NCBI RefSeq assembly: GCF_001426185.1
Contig: NZ_LMRP01000001.1
Span: 1,957,563 to 2,021,562 of the forward strand
Length of the DNA: 64,000 nt
DNA from: Rhodococcus sp. Leaf247
GTDB taxonomy: Bacteria > Actinomycetota > Actinomycetes > Mycobacteriales > Mycobacteriaceae
Direction of reading: 5' to 3'
Shown here: positions 1 to 8,902 of the stretch, one piece after another
How the letters are laid out: each line of letters begins with the position of its first letter
Numbering within the stretch: position 1 is the stretch's first letter
The notes under the pieces: generated by a model
What the model saw: the letters and a program-made list of their open reading frames with translations, nothing else
Told to the model about the DNA's origin: nothing
Databases searched by the model: none
Translations under genes and position numbers: made by a program

Positions 1-360
1 TGCGGCAGAACCGACTGCAGGTTCCGCCGCTGGATGCACCATGCCGAGCACACCTACCGGTGCGGTGAGGATCGGCGCCGCCAGGGGGGTACCGAGCACC
101 GTGACCGACAGGTCCCGGGCGTCGGGAGCGCTGGCTCCGCGCCACATCCGGGGAACGATCCTGTGCGCGGCGAACGCGTCGACATTGGCCCGAGCGGTGC
201 GTTCGGTGGACGCACTTCCGGCGATGTAGGCGAAGGACGCCGCGGACAACGTCTCGCGGGCACGGTCCTCGAGACCGTCGGCCGTCATGGGGAGATCGGG
301 CGAGAGGCCACCGAGCCCGGTCAGGTAGATCTCGTTCTGGAAGTTGCCGAAAGTGCTCAC
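1..360 (-). CDS. Lactate 2-monooxygenase / FMN-dependent alpha-hydroxy acid dehydrogenase, N-terminal part (cut by window edge)
   Basis: The first 120 codons are visible, read leftwards from a GTG at 360; the rest lies outside the window. The N-terminus carries FGNFQNEIYLTGL, then a stretch ending in FAYIAGSAS, then RIVPRMWRG and APILTAPVGV. This is the pattern of the lactate monooxygenase branch of the FMN alpha-hydroxy acid oxidase family, which oxidises L-lactate or a related 2-hydroxy acid. The flavin-binding lysine and catalytic histidine would be in the missing part. It is divergent from the aldo/keto reductase, with 79 bases between the starts. Substrate is not determined. Confidence 0.8.
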   Translation of the reverse strand, partial: MSTFGNFQNEIYLTGLGGLSPDLPMTADGLEDRARETLSAASFAYIAGSASTERTARANVDAFAAHRIVPRMWRGASAPDARDLSVTVLGTPLAAPILTAPVGVLGMVHPAAEPAVGSAA

Positions 361-439
361 ACGCAAACGCTAGCGAACGTGCACGCCCGGCTGCACGGTT
401 TCGCGTTGGTGACCGTCACGCATCCGGCAGGATGGGGCG

Positions 440-1471
440 ATGCCGGATCCCTATGTCGCCTCCGCTCATCGTTACGACACCATGCCGTACCGCCTCACCG
501 GTGCGAGCGGGCTGAAGCTTCCCGCCATCTCACTCGGGCTCTGGCACAACTTCGGAGACGACGTGCCCCTGGCCACTCAGCGCGCCGTCCTGCGCCGCGC
601 ATTCGACCTGGGCATCACCCACTTCGACCTGGCCAACAACTACGGCCCGCCGTACGGCAGCGCAGAGATCAACTTCGGCCGCATCCTGCGGGAAGACTTC
701 GGTCCGTACCGAGACGAACTGGTGATCTCCACCAAGGCGGGCTGGGACATGTGGCCCGGCCCGTACGGCTTCGGCGGGTCGCGGAAGTACCTGCTGAGTT
801 CACTCGACCGTTCACTCGAACGGATGGGGCTCGACAGCGTCGACATCTTCTACAGTCACCGTCCCGACAAGGAGACTCCGGTCGAGGAGACCGCGGGCGC
901 GCTGATCAGCGCCGTGCAGCAGGGCAAGGCCCGATACGTCGGCATCAGCTCGTATTCGGCCGCACGCACTCGTCAGATGGCCGCCCTGCTGTCCGACGCC
1001 GGGGTCCCGTTGCTCATCCATCAGCCCAGCTACTCCATGCTGAACCGCTGGATCGAGTCGGATCTGCTGCCCGCGGTCGACGAGTTGGGGGTCGGCATCA
1101 TCGCGTTCTCGCCTCTCGCCCAGGGCATGTTGACGAGCAAGTACCTTGGAGGCATCCCCGACGAATCCCGAGCGGCGCAGGGCAAATCGCTCGACCCCGA
1201 CTGGTTGACCGAGGACATGCGCGGACATCTGAACGCGCTGAACGACATCGCCTCGGCACGCGGACAGTCGCTGGCGCAGATGGCGCTGGCCTGGGCACTT
1301 CGAGACACACGCGTCACGACGGTGCTGATCGGCGCCTCGTCCGTCGAGCAGCTCGACGACAACGTCGGGGCGCTGGACACCCTGAGTTTCGACGACGATG
1401 AATTGGCCCGGATCGACGAGCACGCCAAGGAGTCCGGCATCAACCTGTGGGAAGAGCCGTCACGGATCTGA
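440..1471 (+). CDS. Aldo/keto reductase, YghZ (L-glyceraldehyde 3-phosphate reductase) type
   Basis: This 343-residue protein is a full-length TIM-barrel aldo/keto reductase. The catalytic tetrad can be picked out as Asp and Tyr in FDLANNYGPPYG, Lys in ISTKAGWDMWPG and His in FYSHRPD. The long loop after ISTKAGWDM and the length fit the YghZ/Kv-beta-like subfamily, which reduces small aldehydes with NADPH. The C-terminal part has the usual cofactor-binding region around TTVLIGASSVEQL. The start is the ATG at 440, beginning PDPYVASAHRY. It is probably cytosolic and monocistronic; the physiological substrate is unknown. Confidence 0.88.
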   Translation: MPDPYVASAHRYDTMPYRLTGASGLKLPAISLGLWHNFGDDVPLATQRAVLRRAFDLGITHFDLANNYGPPYGSAEINFGRILREDFGPYRDELVISTKAGWDMWPGPYGFGGSRKYLLSSLDRSLERMGLDSVDIFYSHRPDKETPVEETAGALISAVQQGKARYVGISSYSAARTRQMAALLSDAGVPLLIHQPSYSMLNRWIESDLLPAVDELGVGIIAFSPLAQGMLTSKYLGGIPDESRAAQGKSLDPDWLTEDMRGHLNALNDIASARGQSLAQMALAWALRDTRVTTVLIGASSVEQLDDNVGALDTLSFDDDELARIDEHAKESGINLWEEPSRI

Positions 1472-1534
1472 TCCGACACCGGCACGACACCGGCACGACA
1501 GTGCCGTGACAGCGGGGCGGTGCACGCTGAGCGC

Positions 1535-2503
1535 ATGCAACCAGCCATCGAAGCAGACAACCTCGTCAAGAATTTCGGCCGACAGCGCGCGGTGGACGGC
1601 GTCAGCCTGACAGTTCCCCGCGGCGCGGTCTACGGAGTTCTCGGACCCAACGGAGCGGGAAAGACCACCACGGTCCGCATGCTCGCCACCCTGCTGCGCC
1701 CGGACGGCGGCAGCGCACGGGTGTTCGGCCACGACGTCGTCGCGGAGCCCACGGCCGTGCGTTCCCTGGTGGGCGTGACGGGCCAGTACGCGTCGGTCGA
1801 CGAAGACCTCACCGCGACGGAGAACCTCGTCGTGTTCTCCCGACTGCTCGGCCTCGGCCGTGCCGAGAGCCGACGACGTGCAAACGACCTTCTCGAGGAG
1901 TTCGCCCTCACCGAGGCCGCATCGAAGCCGTTGAAGAATTTCTCCGGAGGAATGCGGCGGCGACTCGACCTGGCCGCGAGCCTCATCTCGACACCTCCGC
2001 TGCTGTTCCTGGACGAACCCACCACCGGCCTCGACCCCCGCACGCGCGTACAGATGTGGGACACCATCCGCCGACTCGTGTCGGAGGGCACGACGGTCCT
2101 GCTGACCACCCAGTACCTCGACGAGGCCGATCAGCTGTGCGACCGCATCGCCGTCATCGACCGGGGACGCGTCATCGCCGACGGCACCGCCGACAGTTTG
2201 AAGGCGTCGGTGGGAACGTCCACGATGACTCTGGTGATCGCCGACCCCGGACGGACCGAGGAGGCACGTGTCCTGGTCAGCACCCGCCTCGGTCTCGACG
2301 CGTCCGCGGCCACCGGATCGGGCCGCGTCACGGCGCCCATGAAAGATGCGTCGGCGACACCGGACATTCTGATCTCGTTGCGAGACATCGGGATCGACGT
2401 CGCCGAGATCACCGTCGCCAAACCCAGTCTCGACGAGGTCTTCATGTCCATCACCGGTCGGCCCGACTCCGCGGCCGCCACATCCGAGGAGAACGCCGCA
2501 TGA
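1535..2503 (+). CDS. ABC exporter ATP-binding protein, DrrA (daunorubicin resistance) family
   Basis: This is a cytosolic ATPase with Walker A GPNGAGKTTT, signature SGGMRRRLDLA, Walker B LLFLDEPTTGLDP and a DrrA-type C-terminal extension of about 90 residues. It couples to the permease encoded immediately downstream, whose ATG overlaps this stop codon (ATGA). DrrAB-type pairs export drugs or lipids; no substrate can be read from the sequence. The start is uncertain: an in-frame GTG at 1520 would add five residues, and neither start has a strong ribosome-binding site. I prefer the ATG because MQPAIEADNLVKNFG resembles the usual family N-terminus. Confidence 0.88.
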   Translation: MQPAIEADNLVKNFGRQRAVDGVSLTVPRGAVYGVLGPNGAGKTTTVRMLATLLRPDGGSARVFGHDVVAEPTAVRSLVGVTGQYASVDEDLTATENLVVFSRLLGLGRAESRRRANDLLEEFALTEAASKPLKNFSGGMRRRLDLAASLISTPPLLFLDEPTTGLDPRTRVQMWDTIRRLVSEGTTVLLTTQYLDEADQLCDRIAVIDRGRVIADGTADSLKASVGTSTMTLVIADPGRTEEARVLVSTRLGLDASAATGSGRVTAPMKDASATPDILISLRDIGIDVAEITVAKPSLDEVFMSITGRPDSAAATSEENAA

Positions 2504-3327
2504 CCACCACCCTGACCAGCCCCACCTCGGCGCCCAGCTTCGTCGACGCCCCGGTCGAGCGGATCTCCGTCTCGATGTCCGCTCGCCACACCGTCACGAT
2601 GGCGTATCGAGGTCTGCTCAAGCTGAAGCACAACCCGGAGCAGCTGTTCGACGTCGTCTTCGTTCCGGTCGTCTTCACCTTGATGTTCACCTACATCTTC
2701 GGCGGCGCCATCTCCGGCGACATCGCGAGCTACCTGCCGGTCATCATCCCCGGAATCCTGGTCCAGACGGTCATCACCACGTCGATCGTCACCGGCACGC
2801 AACTTCGTGAGGACATGGACAAGGGCGTCTTCGACCGATTCAAAGCCCTTCCGATCGCACGTATCTCACCGCTGGCGGGCGCCTTGCTCGCCGACGTCGT
2901 CCGGTACGTCATCGCCACCGTCATCACGTTCTCCACAGGTTTCGCCATGGGCTACCGACCCGAGGGCGGTGCGGTAGGAGTTGCGCTCGCCGGCGGCCTG
3001 GTGATCGTGTGCGCATGGTCGATCAGCTGGATCTTCGCCTTGATGGGTGTCCTGATGAGCAAGGCGTCCGCCGTGCAGGGCGTGTCGATGTTGATCCTCT
3101 TCCCGTTGACCTTCCTGTCGAACGCCTTCGTCCCGGTGGACACCATGCCCGGATGGCTTCAGGCCTTCGTGAACGTGAACCCGGTTTCCCAGGTGGTCAC
3201 CGCGGTGCGCGAACTCGCCGGAACCGGCCACGCCGGAATCCATGTGGTGTGGTCGCTGCTGGGCGCGGCGGTCATCGTTCTGGTCGTCGCTCCACTCACC
3301 GTGCGCACCTACATGCGTAAGGCCTGA
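2500..3327 (+). CDS. ABC-2 type permease, DrrB family
   Basis: This 275-residue integral membrane protein has about six hydrophobic segments and the ABC-2 layout: an amphipathic N-terminus (AYRGLLKLKHNPEQL), first membrane segment VVFTLMFTYIFGGAI, a long cytoplasmic loop with REDMDKGVFDRFKALPI, and a last segment before TVRTYMRKA. The ATG overlaps the stop of the ATPase gene by four bases, so the two are translationally coupled and form one exporter. The 3' end overlaps the convergent SARP regulator gene by 19 bases. Substrate is unknown. Confidence 0.88.
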   Translation: MTTTLTSPTSAPSFVDAPVERISVSMSARHTVTMAYRGLLKLKHNPEQLFDVVFVPVVFTLMFTYIFGGAISGDIASYLPVIIPGILVQTVITTSIVTGTQLREDMDKGVFDRFKALPIARISPLAGALLADVVRYVIATVITFSTGFAMGYRPEGGAVGVALAGGLVIVCAWSISWIFALMGVLMSKASAVQGVSMLILFPLTFLSNAFVPVDTMPGWLQAFVNVNPVSQVVTAVRELAGTGHAGIHVVWSLLGAAVIVLVVAPLTVRTYMRKA

Positions 3328-6300
3328 TCCGTCAGCGCGGCCAGGATCGACTCCGCTGCGGCGGCCCGGGTGCGGGGCCGCCGCAGCAGGGCCGTCTCCA
3401 CCGCGTCGATGCCGAGCACTCCGCGCGCCAGACCCAGATGCAGGTCGATCGTCATCGACGGAAAGTCCTGTCGCGCCGCGACGGACGTCGCAGCGGCCAG
3501 AAGGATCGGTCCTTCGGGCGATCGCCCGCGGGCGATCAGATACGACCCCACGGCGCAGGCCACAGCACCGAGCTGAGGAAGATCCCCTCGCGCCAGAGCA
3601 CTGCGGGGAGCACAGACGCGGGTGCGGATCCACCGAACGAGATCCTCCACCCTGTCGTGATCGCCGTGCAGCACATGCGCATCCACGCAGGCGCAGGCCA
3701 ACATCACGGCGTACGGATCTCCGATGTCGTCCCACCCCGACCGGCACTGCTCGGCGGCGTCCCGATACAGCGCCAGACCGGTGGACACATCTCCTCCACG
3801 CAGCATCGCCTCGGCCCGAGCTCCGAGAACCGTGGCTCGCGTCTGATGCCTCATCGCCTCGTCGGACGCGACCACAGCAAGCCCCGTGGTGATGCGATCG
3901 CCGTGCCCGAACTCCGACAGCAGAGCCAACCCGTCACCGACACGGTCCGCGGCGACGAGAGACGCAGCGGCGAAGGTCCGCGTCTGGACACTCTCCTCGT
4001 ACGCGTGGAGGCGCCAGAGCAACTGCGCCCCGTGGAGATAGAACTCGGCGGCCTGCTCGTGCCTCCCGGTCTGTCCGTGGATACTTCCCAGTGACTGAGC
4101 AGCCTGAGCCATGCCCCACAGATCGTCGGAATCGTGCGAGATGGACGCCGCGGCGCGAAGATCGCGTTCCGCGCCGTACAGGTCGCCGCGGTTCTCGCGC
4201 AGCGATCCGCGCAACATCAGCGCGGTACCTCGAATCTCCGGGTCGGCAGACCTCACCGCCTCCGCGAGCACCCTCGCCAGCCCCTTGCCGTCGGCCCGGT
4301 GCAGGAGCAAAACCGCCGGGAACCGCAGGGCCGGAGACGTTCCCGGCCTGGCCCGCAGAACGCGTCGCAACGCGGTGCGCGCGCGAGCCGCCTGTCGGGG
4401 CGAGCCTCCGTATCCCAGGTGCGACGCCATGAAGACGTAGGCGAACACGACGATGTCGTCGGGGACACCGCGGGGATCGACATCGGTCGCACCGAGAAGG
4501 CGCACCGACCAATTGACGACTTCCGAATGCGCACCCCGCACAGACCACAGGTAGGCGAGTGCGGGGAAGATCGTGAAGACGTCGGACCAGCGTTGTTCCA
4601 CCGCCGCGACACGAAGCACTGCCAGCAGGTTGTCGTGCTCGGCGTCGATCGCCGGAACGACCGCGTTACGGTTGCCGTTCCGATGCAGTTCGAGCGCCTG
4701 TAATGCGACGGACGACGCCCACGCGACCATCGAGTCGGTGACCGCGTCACGCTCTGCGGGGTCGCGTGCCAGGTGCTCCTCGCCGAATTCACGGACGGTC
4801 TCGAGCATGTGGAACCTCAGCCCGTCCGACTCGTCCACCGTGAGCAACGAGTGCTCCACCAAACCGTCCACCGCATCGTCGATGCGGTCGCCCGGCTCGA
4901 ATTCGGCCACCGCCCGCGCGGCATGCGAGGTGAAGCCGGCAGGAAAGCGGCACAACCGTCGGAGCGCACGACGCTGACCGTCGTCGAGCAGTTGCCAACT
5001 CCAGTCGATGACGGCATGCAGGGTCCGATGCCGCTCCGGTCGAGTCCGATCCTTGCTGCGCAACAACGAGAATCGATCGGCCAACGCGTTGTCGATCTCC
5101 TCGATGCTCATCGACCGAGCACGCGCCGCGGCCAATTCGATGGCCAACGGAAGACCGTCGAGACGGGTGCACAACCGTGCGATCCTGTCCGGGTCGATCA
5201 CCACGGTCGGTCGTACCGCCCGCGCACGGGCGATGAACAGATCGGTGGCCGGTGACCCGCCCGCATCGACATTCAGCGGCGGAAGAGGATAGATCGACTC
5301 GGCAGCGACACCCAGCGGCGTTCGAGATGTGGTCAGGATGCGCACCAGATCGCTCGCGGCGATCAATTCGTCCACCACGCCGGCAACATCGGTCGACACG
5401 TGTTCGCAGTTGTCCAGGATCATCAGAAGAGGACGCGATGTCAGCGTGTCGCGAAGCCGGTCACGCGCGGAATGGACAGGACCGATGGGCAAGGACCCCA
5501 TCACGACGTCCGCCTCGTTCAGTCCCAGGGTTCCACTGATGGCGGCGACCACGTCGTCTCCACTCCGCAGAGGTGCCAACTCGACGACGACAACCGGAAC
5601 CCGTTGTGTCGCACGACGACCGATCTCGTGAGCCAGGCGCGTCTTGCCACTGCCGCCGGGACCGGTGACGGTCACCAGTCGCGCCCGGGACAGCAGGCTC
5701 TCCACCGCCGCGATGTCGTCCGTCCGGCCCACGAGCTCGGTGGAGGCGTGACGGACTCCCACCACCGGGTAGCCCGACAGCGCGACCGGCTCGACCGGAA
5801 CTGTCGCGCCGAGCAGATCGGCATGCAGTGCCGCGACGACCGGCGACGGATCTATGCCCCACCGATCTGCCAGCAGCTCACGGAGTTCGGCGAACACGGC
5901 GATCGCATCGGCCGTGCGACCCGCGGCGTGCAGCGCGCTCATCATCGACGACGCCGCGGTCTCGTCGGCACGGTCGCGGTGCCAGCGTCGGCGTGCGATC
6001 TCGATCGCGGACGCGTGGTCACCGACATCCGACGACGCAGCCACAGCGATCGAGTCCAGCGTGTCGCGGATGTCTGCCGCAGCCTTCGCGACGTCGGCCG
6101 CCACGGTGCTGTCGCCCAGATCACCTCCGGGGTCGCCTCGCCACAGCGCGACCGCGTCGGCGACCGTGTCGAGTGCTTCCGCAGGTTCCAGGGACGATGC
6201 CGACGCGGCGAGCAGCTGGGCTCGCCACAGGTCGACGTCGTTCGGATCGAGTGAGAGGCGGTACCCGGCCGGTCCTGTCTCGATCATCGGTGCCACCGAC

Positions 6301-6530
6301 CGCAGACGCGAGACCTGGGTCTGCACGGCGGACTTCGGCGACTCCGGTCCGCCGTCGGGCCAGAGTTCGTCGATGATCGTCGACACCGAGACGAACTTGC
6401 CGGGAGTCATCGCGAGAAGCGCCAGCAGTGTCCGCGCTCGCAGACCCGGCACACCCGAGAACTGCGTACCGACGCGGATGCGGACGTCACCCAGCAGGCC
6501 CACCACCGGTTGTCCGATGCCGGGCCGCAC
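3309..6530 (-). CDS. Large SARP-type transcriptional regulator (winged helix, BTAD, NB-ARC ATPase, TPR)
   Basis: This protein of about 1073 residues is an AfsR-like regulator. Its N-terminal OmpR-type winged helix runs around LRARTLLALLAMTPGKFVSV and DELWPDGG. A bacterial transcriptional activator domain follows. The STAND ATPase has P-loop GPGGSGKTRLAHE, Walker-B-like LLMILDNCEH, ILTTSRTPLGV and GLPLAIELAAAR. The C-terminal half is TPR-like. Such proteins activate pathway genes after an ATP- or ligand-driven switch. The start is uncertain: I take the GTG at 6530, but GTGs at 6506 and 6503 are also in frame; the open frame further upstream overlaps the divergent oxidoreductase and is not credible. 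Target genes are unknown. Confidence 0.85.
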   Translation of the reverse strand: MRPGIGQPVVGLLGDVRIRVGTQFSGVPGLRARTLLALLAMTPGKFVSVSTIIDELWPDGGPESPKSAVQTQVSRLRSVAPMIETGPAGYRLSLDPNDVDLWRAQLLAASASSLEPAEALDTVADAVALWRGDPGGDLGDSTVAADVAKAAADIRDTLDSIAVAASSDVGDHASAIEIARRRWHRDRADETAASSMMSALHAAGRTADAIAVFAELRELLADRWGIDPSPVVAALHADLLGATVPVEPVALSGYPVVGVRHASTELVGRTDDIAAVESLLSRARLVTVTGPGGSGKTRLAHEIGRRATQRVPVVVVELAPLRSGDDVVAAISGTLGLNEADVVMGSLPIGPVHSARDRLRDTLTSRPLLMILDNCEHVSTDVAGVVDELIAASDLVRILTTSRTPLGVAAESIYPLPPLNVDAGGSPATDLFIARARAVRPTVVIDPDRIARLCTRLDGLPLAIELAAARARSMSIEEIDNALADRFSLLRSKDRTRPERHRTLHAVIDWSWQLLDDGQRRALRRLCRFPAGFTSHAARAVAEFEPGDRIDDAVDGLVEHSLLTVDESDGLRFHMLETVREFGEEHLARDPAERDAVTDSMVAWASSVALQALELHRNGNRNAVVPAIDAEHDNLLAVLRVAAVEQRWSDVFTIFPALAYLWSVRGAHSEVVNWSVRLLGATDVDPRGVPDDIVVFAYVFMASHLGYGGSPRQAARARTALRRVLRARPGTSPALRFPAVLLLHRADGKGLARVLAEAVRSADPEIRGTALMLRGSLRENRGDLYGAERDLRAAASISHDSDDLWGMAQAAQSLGSIHGQTGRHEQAAEFYLHGAQLLWRLHAYEESVQTRTFAAASLVAADRVGDGLALLSEFGHGDRITTGLAVVASDEAMRHQTRATVLGARAEAMLRGGDVSTGLALYRDAAEQCRSGWDDIGDPYAVMLACACVDAHVLHGDHDRVEDLVRWIRTRVCAPRSALARGDLPQLGAVACAVGSYLIARGRSPEGPILLAAATSVAARQDFPSMTIDLHLGLARGVLGIDAVETALLRRPRTRAAAAESILAALTDQALRM

Positions 6531-6614
6531 ATCGTTCGCATCGTCTCGTCCGGTCACCGAGTCGAATGGTATGACCTCGTCGCAACTCACGCCCCGCGGC
6601 ATACCATCGATCCT

Positions 6615-7604
6615 GTGCATGCGATCACACTGACCGAATACGGCGACCCCGATGTCATGGTCTGGAGCGAGGTACCCGATCCCGTACCGGGACCGGGAGA
6701 AGTCCTGATCTCCGTCGCGGCGTCCGCCGTCAACCGAGCGGACCTGCAGCAGCGGCAGGGCAACTATCCGCCGCCGCCCGGCGCCACCGACATCCTCGGG
6801 CTCGAATGCTCGGGTGTGATCGCGGAGGTCGGCGACGACGTCACCGCGTGGAAGGTCGGCGACCGGGTGTGTGCGCTGCTCGCGGGCGGTGGCTACGCCG
6901 AGCAGGTCGTGGTGCCGGCCGGACAGGTCATGCCGGTTCCGGAGGGTCTCGATCTGCACGTCGCCGCGTCGCTCCCCGAAGTCGCGTGCACGGTGTGGTC
7001 GAACGTCGTCATGTACGCCGGGCTGTCCGCCGGCGACACGCTGCTGATCCACGGCGGCGGCAGCGGCATCGGCACCCACGCGATCCAGGTGGCCAAGGCG
7101 CTCGGCGCACGCGTTGCCGTGACGGCAGGCTCGGCCGAGAAGCTCGAGACGTGCCGGTCCTTCGGCGCGGACATCCTCATCGACTACAAGACGACGGACT
7201 TCACCGAGGAGTTGCGGTCCGCGACGGACGGACACGGTGCCGACGTCATTCTCGACAACATGGGCGCGAAGTACTTGTCTCCCAACATCTCTGCACTCGC
7301 CATGGACGGCCGACTGGTCACGATCGGCATGCAGGGCGGACGGGTCGCGGAGTTCGACTTCTCGGCGCTGATGAAGGTTCGTGGAAGCGTGCACTGCGCC
7401 GGACTGCGCGCACGACCGCTGACCGGACCCGGCGGGAAGGCCGACATCGTCCGACAGGTGCGCGAGCGCGTGTGGCCGATGATCACCGACGGCTCGGTCG
7501 TTCCTGTCGTCCATGCCGAGGTACCGATCGCGGATGCCGCGAAGGCTCACCGCATGCTCGACGACCATTCCACCGTCGGCAAGGTCATCCTGCGGGTCAG
7601 GTGA
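6615..7604 (+). CDS. NAD(P)H:quinone oxidoreductase, zinc-type MDR family
   Basis: This 329-residue medium-chain dehydrogenase/reductase has the quinone-reductase layout. The N-terminal GroES-like domain carries NRADLQQRQGNYPPPPG and ECSGVIAEVG. The Rossmann domain has the nucleotide motif LIHGGGSGIGTHAIQVAK and the later DVILDNMGAKY. No zinc-binding cysteine cluster is evident, as usual for this branch. The GTG at 6615 (VHAITLTEYGDPDV) is chosen because that is where family similarity begins; upstream in-frame starts would run into the regulator gene. It matches the Rv3777 position of M. tuberculosis, beside the desulfurase-like gene. Confidence 0.9.
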   Translation: MHAITLTEYGDPDVMVWSEVPDPVPGPGEVLISVAASAVNRADLQQRQGNYPPPPGATDILGLECSGVIAEVGDDVTAWKVGDRVCALLAGGGYAEQVVVPAGQVMPVPEGLDLHVAASLPEVACTVWSNVVMYAGLSAGDTLLIHGGGSGIGTHAIQVAKALGARVAVTAGSAEKLETCRSFGADILIDYKTTDFTEELRSATDGHGADVILDNMGAKYLSPNISALAMDGRLVTIGMQGGRVAEFDFSALMKVRGSVHCAGLRARPLTGPGGKADIVRQVRERVWPMITDGSVVPVVHAEVPIADAAKAHRMLDDHSTVGKVILRVR

Positions 7605-7605
7605 G

Positions 7606-8808
7606 TCAGGTCAGGGTCTCGAGAACCGAGATCAGCTGATCGATCTCGTGCCGTGTCGTGTACGGCGCGAGACCGATGCTGACGGCGCCGCCGGCGTCCG
7701 CCACGCCCAACGACTCGAGCAACCGGCTACCGCCGTGCATTCCGCTGATGACGTCGATGCGGTTGTCGGCGAGACGTGCCGAGACCTTGTCCGAATCGAC
7801 GCCGTCGACGCTGATGCTCAGGCACGGGATGCGACTCGACGACTGCCCGATGGCCATGACGTGATCGAGAGGCGCCAAGCGGGTCTGCAGGTAGTCGAAC
7901 AGCCCGTCCTGGTAGTTCTGCAGCGACCCGATGGACAACTCGAGACGCTGTCGCCTCGTTCCGTGCGCGGTCTCGTCGAGGCCGGCCAGGTACTCGACGG
8001 AGGCGGTCAACCCGGCCAGCATCGCGTAGTGCAGCCCGCCGACCTCCAGGCGCGCGGCACCCTTCGCGTCGGTGTCCAACGATTGCGACGGCAGCCTGTC
8101 CAGCAACTCCGGGTCGCGGAAGACCAGGGCACCGACACGCGGACCGCCCCACGCGGACGCGTTGACCGCCACCACGTCGGCGCGCAGTTCCTCGATGTCG
8201 AGGACTGCGTACGGCGCGGCACCCACGGCGTCGACGACGAGGAGTCCGCCTGCCTCGTGCACCAGATCCGCGGCGACGCGGACGTCGGGCGCCGACCCGA
8301 CGACGGTCGATGCGGCCGTCATGGCGACCAGGCGGGTGTTGGCCGCGATGAGCTCACCGAACTGCCAACTGGGCAGCTCGCAGGTCTCGATGTCCACCTC
8401 CGCCCACTGCACCTGGGCGCCGTATCGGTTGGCGATGCGCAACCACGGGGCGACATTGGCCTCGTCGTCCAGACGGGACAGCACGATGCCCGTCCCCAGC
8501 CCGAGACGGGTGCTCAGAGATTCTGCGAGTGCGGTGAGGAGGATGCCGTGGTCCGGACCGAGGACGACGCCCTCCGGTGAACCACCGACCAGATCTGCGA
8601 CGGCCTGCCGGGCGTCGTCGGCCACCTGCGCGCTGCGGAGCGCGTACGGGTGCCGACCTCTGTGTGTCGACGCGGTCCCGCGGAACGTGGTGGACACCGC
8701 GGTGGCCACCCGGTCGGGGATCTGCATACCCAGCTGCGGATCGAGATGGATCCAGCCGTCGCCGAGCGAGGGAAAGAGCCCTCGTACGCGGGCGACGTCG
8801 TAGCTCAT
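7606..8808 (-). CDS. Cysteine desulfurase-like protein (Rv3778c type), PLP-lysine apparently absent
   Basis: This 400-residue protein has the fold-type I aminotransferase (class V) layout, with DDEANVAPWLR near residues 114-124 and LLVVDAVGAAPY near 189-200. Where desulfurases carry the Schiff-base lysine (HK or YK, three residues before GP), this protein reads NASAWGGP at 216-223, so alanine 219 sits in the lysine position. From memory the M. tuberculosis homologue Rv3778c also has Ala-Trp there, so loss of lysine looks like a family trait. The function may therefore be non-desulfurase. The ATG at 8808 (MSYDVARVRG) matches the homologue start. It is divergent from bpa and convergent with the oxidoreductase, with stops one base apart. 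Confidence 0.85.
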   Translation of the reverse strand: MSYDVARVRGLFPSLGDGWIHLDPQLGMQIPDRVATAVSTTFRGTASTHRGRHPYALRSAQVADDARQAVADLVGGSPEGVVLGPDHGILLTALAESLSTRLGLGTGIVLSRLDDEANVAPWLRIANRYGAQVQWAEVDIETCELPSWQFGELIAANTRLVAMTAASTVVGSAPDVRVAADLVHEAGGLLVVDAVGAAPYAVLDIEELRADVVAVNASAWGGPRVGALVFRDPELLDRLPSQSLDTDAKGAARLEVGGLHYAMLAGLTASVEYLAGLDETAHGTRRQRLELSIGSLQNYQDGLFDYLQTRLAPLDHVMAIGQSSSRIPCLSISVDGVDSDKVSARLADNRIDVISGMHGGSRLLESLGVADAGGAVSIGLAPYTTRHEIDQLISVLETLT

Positions 8809-8902
8809 GCCGCACACTCTAGGCGCCGCCGCGGACATGGAGGTCATGCACGTGAACTCCCCTCGCTACGACCCGGTCGCCGTCCCGGGTGAAGATGGAG
8901 AC

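Noticed and set aside
34..1401. Plus-strand open frame of 455 codons at the left edge
   Set aside because: It overlaps both the lactate monooxygenase start and the aldo/keto reductase in a different frame.
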